DNA of 64,000 nt from Swaminathania salitolerans (GTDB taxonomy: Bacteria; Pseudomonadota; Alphaproteobacteria; Acetobacterales; Acetobacteraceae): NCBI RefSeq assembly GCF_007988945.1, contig NZ_BJVC01000004.1, forward strand, positions 124,001 to 188,000, given 5' to 3'. The notes under the pieces are model-generated. The model did no database searches and was not told the origin of the DNA. It worked only from the letters and a program-made list of their open reading frames with translations. The first letter of the stretch is position 1. Each line of letters begins with the position of its first letter. Below are positions 18,354 to 26,269 of the stretch, piece by piece. A program made the translations under genes and the position numbers.

Positions 18354-18434
18354 ATGGCCTGGAATACCCCGAAAATCACCGAGATCCCGCTTGGCGCCGA
18401 GATCAACTCCTATGTTTGCGGCCAGAAGAAGTAA
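18354..18434 (+). CDS. pqqA: PQQ precursor peptide PqqA
   Basis: Ribosomal precursor of the cofactor pyrroloquinoline quinone. The 26-residue peptide begins MAWNTPKITEIPLGAEINSY and ends VCGQKK. The glutamate (residue 16) and tyrosine (residue 20) that PqqE cross-links are present at the expected E-x3-Y spacing. A ribosome-binding site AAGGAT lies 7-8 bases upstream. It is followed at once by a 38-nt perfect palindrome and then pqqB, as expected for a precursor needed in excess over the processing enzymes. Confidence 0.98.
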   Translation: MAWNTPKITEIPLGAEINSYVCGQKK

Positions 18435-18453
18435 GCGCTTCTTCCCGTCCTGT

Positions 18454-18491
18454 AACGACAACAGCCGCACCCGGGTGCGGCTGTTGTCGTT
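18454..18491 (+). terminator. Palindromic attenuator between pqqA and pqqB
   Basis: Positions 18454-18472 and 18473-18491 are perfect 19-base complements, centred on CCC|GGG, with arms starting AACGACAACAGCC. The T-run after the hairpin is short (TTT then C). It probably terminates only part of the transcripts, giving high pqqA and lower pqqBCDE. It could also stabilise the 3' end of a short pqqA mRNA. Confidence 0.85.
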
Positions 18492-18515
18492 TCTGACAGA
18501 CCCCGGACCGTCCCC

Positions 18516-19427
18516 ATGCTCGATATTCTCGTTCTTGGCAGCGCCGCAGGTGGAGGTTTCCCTCAGTGGAACTCCAACGCGCCCGGTTGTCGCGCAGCCC
18601 GGGAGGGCAGGATCCCCGCGCGCACCCAGACCTCCCTTGCGGTCAGCGGAGATGGGCAGCGCTGGTTCCTGCTCAATGCCGCGCCCGATCTGAGGGCCCA
18701 GATCCTTGCCAATCCGCCCCTGCACGCCCGCGACGCGCTGCGCTCGACACCCATCCAGGGCGTTCTGCTCACCAATGGAGAGATCGACTCCGTCACAGGC
18801 CTTCTGACCCTGCGCGAGCGGGAAGCCTTCACGCTATGGGCCACGCGCGCAACCCATGCCCAGCTCGATGCCAATCCGATCTTCGAGGCCGTCAACCGCG
18901 AGATCGTACCGCGTCTGACGCTCGAGACCGGGATCTCCTTCTCCCTGCCGAACAAGGACGGAACACCGTCCGGCCTGACCGTGACCGCCTTCGACGTGCC
19001 CGGCAAGGCGCCGCTTTATGCCGAGCATCTGCCGAGCCGGGAAGGCGAGACGATCGGCCTCGATATCGGCGACGGAACGCGACGTATGGTCTTTCTGCCC
19101 GCCTGCGCCGAGCTGACCCCGCCGATCCTCGAGCGCATAGGAAGCGCGGATGCCCTGTTCATGGAAGGGACGCTCTGGCGCGACGACGAGATGATCCGTG
19201 CCGGTCTCAGCCCCAAGACAGGCTTGCGCATGGGTCACATATCCCTCTCGGGTCCCGGCGGGAGTCTCGAAACCCTCACCGATGCCCCGCCCCATCGCGT
19301 CTTCATCCATATCAACAACTCGAACCCGATCCTTCTTCCGGGTTCTCCCGAGCGCAGCGCGGTCGAGGCGGCAGGCTGGTCTGTCGGCGAGGACGGCATG
19401 CGCCTGACACTAGGAGCGGTTTCATGA
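18516..19427 (+). CDS. pqqB: PQQ biosynthesis protein PqqB
   Basis: 303-residue metallo-beta-lactamase-fold protein acting as an oxygenase in PQQ maturation. The N-terminal MLDILVLGSAAGGGFPQWNS and the FLLNAAPDLRAQI, LTNGEIDSVTGLLTLRE and LFMEGTLWRDDEM stretches are the PqqB signatures. Length is normal. Its stop overlaps the pqqC start (ATGA at 19424), so the genes are translationally coupled. Confidence 0.98.
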   Translation: MLDILVLGSAAGGGFPQWNSNAPGCRAAREGRIPARTQTSLAVSGDGQRWFLLNAAPDLRAQILANPPLHARDALRSTPIQGVLLTNGEIDSVTGLLTLREREAFTLWATRATHAQLDANPIFEAVNREIVPRLTLETGISFSLPNKDGTPSGLTVTAFDVPGKAPLYAEHLPSREGETIGLDIGDGTRRMVFLPACAELTPPILERIGSADALFMEGTLWRDDEMIRAGLSPKTGLRMGHISLSGPGGSLETLTDAPPHRVFIHINNSNPILLPGSPERSAVEAAGWSVGEDGMRLTLGAVS

Positions 19428-20170
19428 CGGTTCTCTCTCCCGATGCCCTCGAGGCGAGATTGCGCGAGATCGGCGCCGAGCGATATCACAACCGTCATCC
19501 GTTCCATCGCGCCCTTCATGACGGCGCCCTGAACCGGATGCAGGTTCAGGCCTGGGCGCTCAACCGGTATTATTATCAGGCGTCCATACCGGTGAAGGAT
19601 GCGACCCTCCTCGCGCGCCTGCCGACGGCGGAGCTGCGTCGCGAGTGGCGGCGACGCCTGGAGGATCACGATGGCGACGCCCCCGGTACGGGCGGTATCG
19701 CGCGCTGGCTGAAGCTGACGGATGGACTCGGTCTGTCACGACGCTATGTCGAGAGCCTCGAAGGCATGCTGCCCGCCACGGGTTTCGCTGTGGAAGCCTA
19801 TGTCCATTTCGTGGGAGAGCGTTCGGTTCTGGCCGCGATCGCCTCTTCGCTGACAGAGCTGTTCTCGCCAACGATCATCAGCGAACGCGTCTCCGGAATG
19901 TTGCGTCATTACAATTTCATCTCGGAAGAGACGCTGGCCTATTTCGCACCGCGTCTGACCCAGGCACCGCGCGATTCCGACTTCGCCCTTGCCTATGTCA
20001 GGGCAAATGCCCGGACGCCCGAACAGCAGAAGGAGGTCATCGACGCGCTCCTGTTCAAGTGCAATGTCCTGTGGTCCATGCTGGACGCGCTCCAGCACGT
20101 CTATATGGAAGGCCACCCCGCCCCGGGGGCATTCCGGGGCGACGGGACGCCAGGGGCATTCAGCGCTTGA
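19424..20170 (+). CDS. pqqC: Pyrroloquinoline-quinone synthase PqqC
   Basis: Cofactorless oxidase performing the final ring closure and eight-electron oxidation to PQQ. The 248-residue protein shows HNRHPFHRALHDGALNRMQV, QAWALNRYYYQASIPVKDAT, GLSRRYVESLEGMLPATGFA, VDAYVHF-like VEAYVHFVGERSVLAAIASS and FKCNVLWSMLDALQHVYME, all standard for PqqC. The start ATG at 19424 is inside the pqqB stop overlap. A longer frame open from 18566 is the out-of-frame reading of pqqB and not real coding. Confidence 0.98.
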   Translation: MTVLSPDALEARLREIGAERYHNRHPFHRALHDGALNRMQVQAWALNRYYYQASIPVKDATLLARLPTAELRREWRRRLEDHDGDAPGTGGIARWLKLTDGLGLSRRYVESLEGMLPATGFAVEAYVHFVGERSVLAAIASSLTELFSPTIISERVSGMLRHYNFISEETLAYFAPRLTQAPRDSDFALAYVRANARTPEQQKEVIDALLFKCNVLWSMLDALQHVYMEGHPAPGAFRGDGTPGAFSA

Positions 20171-20442
20171 GCATCGCGGAAGACAGCATTCCCGGATTCA
20201 CGCGCGGCCATCGCCTGCAGCAGGATCGCGTGCGCGATGTCTGGCTCATCCAGGCGCCGGAGAAGGCCTTCATCGCCGATCCGGTCGCAGCCGCCATTCT
20301 GCGTCTGGTGGACGGAAAGCGCTCGCTCGGCACGATCATCGATCTTCTGGCCGAGACCTATCAGGCCCCTCGGGACCGGATTGCCGCCGACGTGAAGACG
20401 CTTGTCGCCTCCCTTGCGGAACAGAAAATCCTGTCGCCATGA
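20167..20442 (+). CDS. pqqD: PQQ biosynthesis chaperone PqqD
   Basis: 91-residue peptide chaperone that binds PqqA and presents it to PqqE. The start is TTG at 20167, overlapping the pqqC TGA stop by 4 bp. The protein reads [20 protein letters not shown], then [20 protein letters not shown] and [18 protein letters not shown], the conserved PqqD core. It is short and easy to miss because the frame is open upstream within pqqC. Confidence 0.96.
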   Translation: MSIAEDSIPGFTRGHRLQQDRVRDVWLIQAPEKAFIADPVAAAILRLVDGKRSLGTIIDLLAETYQAPRDRIAADVKTLVASLAEQKILSP

Positions 20443-20452
20443 GGCCGGTATC

Positions 20453-21553
20453 ATGACCCGCTTTCCCCCTCCGATGAGTCTGCTGGCCGAGCTGACCCAT
20501 CGCTGCCCGCTCGCCTGCCCGTATTGTTCGAACCCGCTTTCGCTCGATCGCCGCCAGTCGGAGCTGGAAACGCAGGACTGGGTGCGCATCCTCGAGGAAG
20601 CTGCCGCCCTCGGTGTGCTCCAGGTGCATTTCTCCGGGGGGGAACCCATGGCGCGGGCCGATCTTCCCGCGCTGGTGCACCATGCCAGCAGCCTCAATCT
20701 CTACACCAATCTGATCACCTCGGGCGTGTTGATCACGCAAGCCACTCTCGCGGCTCTGGACGAGGCCGGTCTCGATCACATCCAGCTCTCCTTTCAGGAC
20801 GTGACCGAGACAGGTGCGGAGCGGATCGGCGGCCTGCGCGGCGCCCAGGAGCGAAAGCTCGCGGCGGCGCGTCTGATCCGGGCCAGGGGCCTGCCGCTGA
20901 CCCTGAATTTCGTCATCCACCGGGAAAATGCCGACCGGGTGGCCCAGATGCTGGATCTCGCCCATGAGCTCGGCGCCGGACGGGTGGAGATCGCCCATAC
21001 GCAATATTATGGCTGGGGCCTGAAGAACCGCGATCTGCTCATGCCCTCGGCAGCGCAGCTCGACGCCGCGACCGACGCCGTCGTGAAGGCGCGGGCGCGT
21101 TTCGGGAACAGCCTGGCCATCGACTATGTCACCCCCGATTATCACGCGGACCAGCCGAAACCCTGCATGGGGGGATGGGGACAGCGTTTTCTCAACGTCA
21201 CACCCTCGGGCAAGGTACTGCCCTGCCACGCCGCCGAAACCATTCCCGACGTGACGTTCCCGAATGTCATGGAGCATGCCCTCGGTGAGATCTGGCAGGA
21301 CTCCGCTCTGTTCAATCTCTTTCGCGGCACGGCATGGATGCCGGAACCCTGTCAGTCCTGCGCGCTGAAGGAAATCGACTGGGGCGGCTGCCGCTGTCAG
21401 GCTCTGGCCCTGACCGGCGATGCGCGTGCCACCGATCCGGTCTGCGCACGTTCCGACCGTCACGAGGTCGTCGTCGCGGCCGCAGAAGCCGGGCATGACG
21501 GCGATTTCGCCTATCGACGCTTTACCGGAACGGGCCGGAACGAGACGGGGTAA
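20453..21553 (+). CDS. pqqE: PqqA peptide cyclase PqqE (radical SAM)
   Basis: Radical-SAM enzyme that forms the Glu-Tyr carbon-carbon cross-link in PqqA. The start at 20453 gives [20 protein letters not shown] and the iron-sulfur motif C-x3-C-x2-C (cysteines 18, 22, 25). The C-terminal SPASM domain has its cysteine cluster in [20 protein letters not shown]. The 366-residue length is normal. A frame opening at 20402 would overlap pqqD and is not preferred. Confidence 0.97.
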   Translation: MTRFPPPMSLLAELTHRCPLACPYCSNPLSLDRRQSELETQDWVRILEEAAALGVLQVHFSGGEPMARADLPALVHHASSLNLYTNLITSGVLITQATLAALDEAGLDHIQLSFQDVTETGAERIGGLRGAQERKLAAARLIRARGLPLTLNFVIHRENADRVAQMLDLAHELGAGRVEIAHTQYYGWGLKNRDLLMPSAAQLDAATDAVVKARARFGNSLAIDYVTPDYHADQPKPCMGGWGQRFLNVTPSGKVLPCHAAETIPDVTFPNVMEHALGEIWQDSALFNLFRGTAWMPEPCQSCALKEIDWGGCRCQALALTGDARATDPVCARSDRHEVVVAAAEAGHDGDFAYRRFTGTGRNETG

Positions 21554-21585
21554 TACAGAGCCGGGACAGCAAGGAAACAGACACC

Positions 21586-22455
21586 ATGAGAACCACGATC
21601 GTCTCCGCCAGGGATCTCGCCTCCCATCCCTCATGGCGTATCTTCGATTGCTCCCACGATCTGGCCGATCCCGAAGCGGGTCGCGCCGCCTATCTCTCGG
21701 GCCATATCCCCGGAGCGCTCCATGCGAGGATGGAAACCGCCCTGTCCGGCCCCCGCACGGGGGAAAACGGACGCAATCCCCTGCCGGATCCGCGGGTTTT
21801 CGCGCAATGGGTTGCTGAGACCGGGGTCGGTCCGGACGATCAGGTCGTCTGCTACGACCGTTCGGGCGGAATAGCGGCGGCCCGTCTCTGGTGGATGCTG
21901 CGCTGGATCGGTCATGACGCCGTTGCGGTGCTCGATGGCGGCCTCACGGCGTGGCAGGCCGCAACCCTGCCCCTCACCGCCGAAACTCCCTTATCGTCAT
22001 CCGGGTCGTCATACGGATCGGCGCCCGCCCCTGCGTCCGGATCGCTGAGGCTCGACCTGCGTCCCGATGTCGCGGTCGATCGCCATTTCATCGCCGCCCG
22101 TCTGGGCAGCGACGAGATACGCATCGTCGATGCCCGCAATGCGGAGCGTTTCCGTGGCGTGAACGAGACCCTCGATCCGCGCGGCGGTCACATTCCGGGC
22201 GCGCTCAACCGTCCTTACGCACATAATCTCACGCCGGAAGGTCTCTTCAAGCCACCCGGTCTCCTGCGCGAGGAATGGCTCGGGATTCTCGGCCCCTGTC
22301 GCCCCGACGCCCTGATCGCGAGTTGCGGATCGGGCTTAAGCGCCTGTCATAACCTGCTTGCCCTCGAGATCGCCGGGCTGCACGGGGCGCGGCTCTATGC
22401 CGGTTCATGGAGCGAATGGAGCGCCCTGCCCGATCTGCCGGTCGAGGCCGGATGA
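21586..22455 (+). CDS. sseA: 3-mercaptopyruvate/thiosulfate sulfurtransferase
   Basis: 289-residue tandem-rhodanese protein. The first, inactive rhodanese domain spans about residues 1-140 (AAYLSGHIPGALHARMETAL). The second contains IVDARNAERFRGVNETLDPR and the catalytic loop CGSGLSACH, close to the CGSG-T/S-A form typical of 3-mercaptopyruvate sulfurtransferases. It begins 32 bp after pqqE in the same direction, so it may be part of the pqq transcript. Any link to PQQ synthesis is only inference. Confidence 0.9.
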   Translation: MRTTIVSARDLASHPSWRIFDCSHDLADPEAGRAAYLSGHIPGALHARMETALSGPRTGENGRNPLPDPRVFAQWVAETGVGPDDQVVCYDRSGGIAAARLWWMLRWIGHDAVAVLDGGLTAWQAATLPLTAETPLSSSGSSYGSAPAPASGSLRLDLRPDVAVDRHFIAARLGSDEIRIVDARNAERFRGVNETLDPRGGHIPGALNRPYAHNLTPEGLFKPPGLLREEWLGILGPCRPDALIASCGSGLSACHNLLALEIAGLHGARLYAGSWSEWSALPDLPVEAG

Positions 22456-22562
22456 TCCCGGGCGGGGCAAGGCGATAAAAAATGGTCCATCGGGAAAAAA
22501 TGCGCCCTCGGGCCATTTCTTCCGTTTCCCGATCCCGCGAGACAGGGCAGGATCGTCGGGAC

Positions 22563-23960
22563 ATGTCCCCGACTTCCCTATCTCCCGGCACGCCTTCCCC
22601 GGATGCGACGGACCCGCAGGAGCCTGCGCCCAAGGTCAATCTTTCAGCCACACGGCCCGCACGCTTCGTTCATGGCAGCATCATGCGTCATGTCGTGGTC
22701 ATGGCAGGGACGGGTGCGATCGGACTCATGGCCGTTTTCGCGGTCGATCTGCTGAATTTCTGGTATATCTCCCATCTGCACGATCCGGCCCTGACCGCTG
22801 CGATGGGGTTCGCTGCGGCGCTCGGTTATGTCCAGGTCGCCGTCTCCATCGGCATGACCATCGGTCTGGGCGCCATTATCGGCCGGCTCGTCGGGGCGAG
22901 ACGCACCATCAGGGCACGACGCTTCGCCTCGGCATTCATGGTCGTCATGGTCGCGGTCGCTGCCGTGCTCGGCTGCCTGACGGCCGTTCTGGCCACGCGT
23001 CTCCTGACATTGCTGGGTGCGTCAGGCGAGGCGCTCGCACAGGCCGCCGGCTTCCTGCATATCGTCTCGCCCGCTTTGCCGCTCGTCTGTTTCGGCATGG
23101 CACAATCGGCGCTGCTGCGCTCCGTGGGCGATGCACGACGCTCCATGCAGGTCACGCTCGTAGGGGCCGTGATATCCGCCATACTCGATCCGATCCTGAT
23201 CTTCGGCCTGCATCTCGGACTTACGGGTGCGGCCATCAGCACGCTCGTGTCGCGCAGCGCGGTCGTGCTTTTCGGCTTTGTCAGCCTGCGCGGTCATCAC
23301 ATGCTCGAGCGGCCGCGACTCTGGGCGCTGGCACCGGCAACACGCCAGATCGGCGCGGTCGCTCTTCCTGCGATCGCCACCAATCTGGCCACGCCCGTCG
23401 GAGGGTTGTTCACCACCCATTTCATGGCGCGGTTCGGGCTGGAGGCAATCTCGGGCCAGGCCACGATCGACCGGATCGTTCCCGTGGCCTTCGCCTTCGT
23501 CTTCGCCCTGACCGGATCGGTCGGCCCCATCATGTCGCAGAATCTCGGAGCGGGCCGCAAGGATCGTGTGCGGGAGGCTCTTTACGCCTCGCTCAAACTG
23601 ACCGGGCTGTGCGTTCTCGCGACATGGGTCTTTCTTGCTGCCTTCCATGTGCCCATTCTGCATCTCTTTGCCGCCAAGGGCGTGGCCATACGCATCGTTA
23701 CCCTGTTCTGCTGCTGGCTGGTGGCGAGCTATTTCTTCGTCGGTCTTCTCTTCGTGTCGAACACGGCCTTCAACAATCTCGGTCATCCCCTCTATTCGAC
23801 CGGATTCAACTGGGGCCGCGCCACGCTGGGCACGATCCCCTTCGTCTGGATCGGGTCCCATTACGGACCCATCGGCATTCTCGTCGGTCAGTCGCTCGGG
23901 GTCGTCATTTTCGGCACCTGCGCTGCGCTCACGGCTTTCCGGGTCATTCGCCGGATCTGA
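22563..23960 (+). CDS. MATE-family multidrug exporter
   Basis: Twelve-helix cation/drug antiporter of about 465 residues. Examples of membrane segments are RHVVVMAGTGAIGLMAVFAV, ALGYVQVAVSIGMTIGLGAI, FMVVMVAVAAVLGCLTAVLA, AFAFVFALTGSVGPIMSQNL and LFCCWLVASYFFVGLLFVSN. The SVGPIMSQNLGAGRKDRVR stretch is the usual MATE signature. The start is uncertain: the frame opens at 22482 with an AAGG 10 bp upstream, but the first 27 residues are arginine-rich and unlike MATE N-termini. It follows the sulfurtransferase by about 100 bp and may extend that transcript. Confidence 0.88.
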   Translation: MSPTSLSPGTPSPDATDPQEPAPKVNLSATRPARFVHGSIMRHVVVMAGTGAIGLMAVFAVDLLNFWYISHLHDPALTAAMGFAAALGYVQVAVSIGMTIGLGAIIGRLVGARRTIRARRFASAFMVVMVAVAAVLGCLTAVLATRLLTLLGASGEALAQAAGFLHIVSPALPLVCFGMAQSALLRSVGDARRSMQVTLVGAVISAILDPILIFGLHLGLTGAAISTLVSRSAVVLFGFVSLRGHHMLERPRLWALAPATRQIGAVALPAIATNLATPVGGLFTTHFMARFGLEAISGQATIDRIVPVAFAFVFALTGSVGPIMSQNLGAGRKDRVREALYASLKLTGLCVLATWVFLAAFHVPILHLFAAKGVAIRIVTLFCCWLVASYFFVGLLFVSNTAFNNLGHPLYSTGFNWGRATLGTIPFVWIGSHYGPIGILVGQSLGVVIFGTCAALTAFRVIRRI

Positions 23961-23984
23961 ACCCGGCTCCGTAGCCCCGTTCCG

Positions 23985-24875
23985 TCACCCGGCCTCCGCG
24001 AGCGGCAGAAACAGCTCCGTAACCGCCTCATGCCCTGCAACGTCGGGATAGAGAGCGATACGCTGGCAATAGGGCGGAAAATCGCGCGTTTCCTCACCGC
24101 TGGCCGGAAGCCAGTCGCGATAGAGATAGAGCATCCCCGCTTTCTGAGCCTCCTCGTCACCGTGGACACGCAGCACGGCACAGCGTCCCGCAGGGATGAA
24201 ACCATGCTCGATCTGCTCTCCCCGGGCCGGAATGGGCCCTGCGGTTCCCACGCAAAGATCCAGCCGGAATGCCTCGGGCGGTGTGACCTGCGGGTCGGTA
24301 TGGAAGATGTTGAAAGTGGGCGTGCGCCAGGGGGGTAATCCGCTCGCCCTGCGCCAGGCGATGAAACGCTGAACGGTCGCGCCGATCCCGGACGGGTCGC
24401 CACGATGGACCATGATCGCGACGGGTGTCGCAGCGACTTCGCGAATAGTGACGTCAGCAGGCGTAAACCGGCATTCCATGAGATCCATCCTCGTTTTGTC
24501 GAAAAGCGCGGAAACCGCGCGCAGCGCGTCCCAGTCGGGAGTCCGTCTGAACGATGATGGCGACTGCCGGAAATGACGCCTGAAGGCGCGTGCGAAAGCA
24601 TCGGGAGAACCGTAACCGGCTTCGAGCGCGATGTCTGTGATGCGCCCCTCCCTGTAAGCCAGCCGATACGCCGCCCGCTTCAGCCGGACGCTCAGGACAT
24701 AACAATGGACGGACATCCCGAAAATTGCAGTGAACTGCCGGTGGAAATGGAATTTCGAAAAGGCCGCGACCGCACTTAATGCATCGAGATCGAGGCGGCT
24801 TTCCGGATTCCGGTCGATATGCTCCAGCACACGTCGCATCCGCGTCCGGTAGGCTTCCAGCGACACAATCATCAT
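23985..24875 (-). CDS. AraC-family regulator with GyrI-like domain
   Basis: About 297 residues. The N-terminal AraC helix-turn-helix pair spans roughly residues 10-105 (LDLDALSAVAAFSKFHFHRQ, then DIALEAGYGSPDAFARAFRR). The C-terminal half is a GyrI/effector-binding domain (MDLMECRFTPADVTIREVAA, CVGTAGPIPARGEQIEHGFI), the SoxS/Rob-BmrR arrangement. The start at 24872-24875 (MMIVSLEAYRTRMR) is used. The frame opens further upstream at 25064, but that adds a low-complexity tail. Ligand and targets are unknown. It is convergent with the MATE gene, 24 bp apart. Confidence 0.9.
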   Translation of the reverse strand: MMIVSLEAYRTRMRRVLEHIDRNPESRLDLDALSAVAAFSKFHFHRQFTAIFGMSVHCYVLSVRLKRAAYRLAYREGRITDIALEAGYGSPDAFARAFRRHFRQSPSSFRRTPDWDALRAVSALFDKTRMDLMECRFTPADVTIREVAATPVAIMVHRGDPSGIGATVQRFIAWRRASGLPPWRTPTFNIFHTDPQVTPPEAFRLDLCVGTAGPIPARGEQIEHGFIPAGRCAVLRVHGDEEAQKAGMLYLYRDWLPASGEETRDFPPYCQRIALYPDVAGHEAVTELFLPLAEAG

Positions 24876-25014
24876 TCTCTTCCCCAAGACGAGACAAGAC
24901 GGGTGTCGCATGGCTGGAACCGGGGCGCTCGACCGGGATTGCGATTCAGGTCCGCACATACGGATTTTCCGCCGGCGTCCCCTCCTGCCCCGGATCGGGC
25001 AAGCCTTTTCCGCC

Positions 25015-26214
25015 CTAGCCGGGCAGGGGACGTCCGCTGACGGGCTTTTGCGGTGCAGCAACACGCTGCGTCATCAGATCCTCGAGACGTTTCACATCGA
25101 TCTTCTGCACAACGATGTTCCTGCGTTCCCCAAGGCCGGGTTCGTAACCCGGAGTCCAGGACAGGATATCGCCATAGGACCCGCTGAACTGCGTATTCAC
25201 GTCGATGAAGAGATCGGTCTTGCGCGTGACGATTCCGGGATCGAGCCAGACGCCTGCCGCAATTTCGTCCCAGAGAGGAAAGCCGGTCGGTCGCGTGCGC
25301 AAGGCGCGCGCGACAGGCGTTGCCGAAGCCGAGAGACGCTTGAGAAGGGCCGGAGTGAGTTCTGTATCGGTCGAGGGGTCCACCGGTATCATGGTGATCC
25401 TGGCCCAGGGCGCGCGCAGCACGATACTGGCCGCCTCGGGATCGAACCGTATGTTGAACTCGCGCCGTGGCGCGTTCAGGAACTCGCGGGCAAACTGATG
25501 CGCCACCTCATCGGGGCGGGTCTGGCGCGGATTGAGGCTCCCGCCCATATAGACCAGCTCTTTCGCCAGACCGGCAAATTCGGGATCGAGACGTTGCGCC
25601 AGCGCCAGATTGGTAAGCGGTCCGGTAGCGATGATCGAAACCTGATGGGGATAGCTATGCACCATCTCGATCAGGAAATCGGCTGCACGACCGGGACGCG
25701 CCTCGAGGGTCGGATTGCCCTGGGGCAGATCGGGCACGACATCCGGCCCGTGATAGGGAGGCAGGGCCTGCCGGGTCGGCTCGACCCAGTGTTTCATCCA
25801 GACGCCTTTCCAGACCAGCTTGCCATAAAGCGCCTCCCAGCGTTCGGTCTGGGCCTCGGTATTCACCAGAGGATAGGTCGCACCGCCATAGACCGGCAGA
25901 TCCGGTCGTCCGGCAATCTCCACCCCGCGCAGGGCATTGGCTGTCGCCTCCTTCTGCCACAGATCGCCCGTGACCGTCGTAACCCCCAGAACCTGAACGT
26001 CCGGCGCCTTGATCACCATCCATTGCGCAAGGGCGAAACCGTCATCGTCGAGAATGACCTTGCGCGTCCCGGCCCGGGCAGAGACGGAAGAAAGCACCAG
26101 GGCAATCGCCAGCAGAGGGATCGCCAGCCACCGGCCCGGACATGCAGGACGGATCGACCGGCAGGACCGTTCCTGCTCAGGGGATCGCCGGATACGGGGA
26201 GATCGGAGAGACAT
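25015..26214 (-). CDS. Exported inosine-uridine nucleoside hydrolase-like protein
   Basis: 399-residue protein with a long basic N-terminus and a signal helix (WLAIPLLAIALVLSSVSARA), so probably periplasmic. The fold signatures are present: VYGGATYPLVN, IATGPLTNLALAQRLDPEF, LVYMGGSLNPRQ, EFNIRFDPEAASIVLRAPW and the late PLWDEIAAGVWLDP. The usual N-terminal calcium site DxDxxxDD is replaced by VILDDDGFALAQWM (Asp 56-58), lacking the second aspartate pair, so activity may be altered. Likely releases ribose and bases from nucleosides. No nucleoside-uptake gene is adjacent. Confidence 0.85.
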   Translation of the reverse strand: MSLRSPRIRRSPEQERSCRSIRPACPGRWLAIPLLAIALVLSSVSARAGTRKVILDDDGFALAQWMVIKAPDVQVLGVTTVTGDLWQKEATANALRGVEIAGRPDLPVYGGATYPLVNTEAQTERWEALYGKLVWKGVWMKHWVEPTRQALPPYHGPDVVPDLPQGNPTLEARPGRAADFLIEMVHSYPHQVSIIATGPLTNLALAQRLDPEFAGLAKELVYMGGSLNPRQTRPDEVAHQFAREFLNAPRREFNIRFDPEAASIVLRAPWARITMIPVDPSTDTELTPALLKRLSASATPVARALRTRPTGFPLWDEIAAGVWLDPGIVTRKTDLFIDVNTQFSGSYGDILSWTPGYEPGLGERRNIVVQKIDVKRLEDLMTQRVAAPQKPVSGRPLPG

Positions 26215-26269
26215 GAAGAGACGTTTCCTTGCGCTGGGACCGGAAGCCGGACATCAGTCCGGAAGAGGG

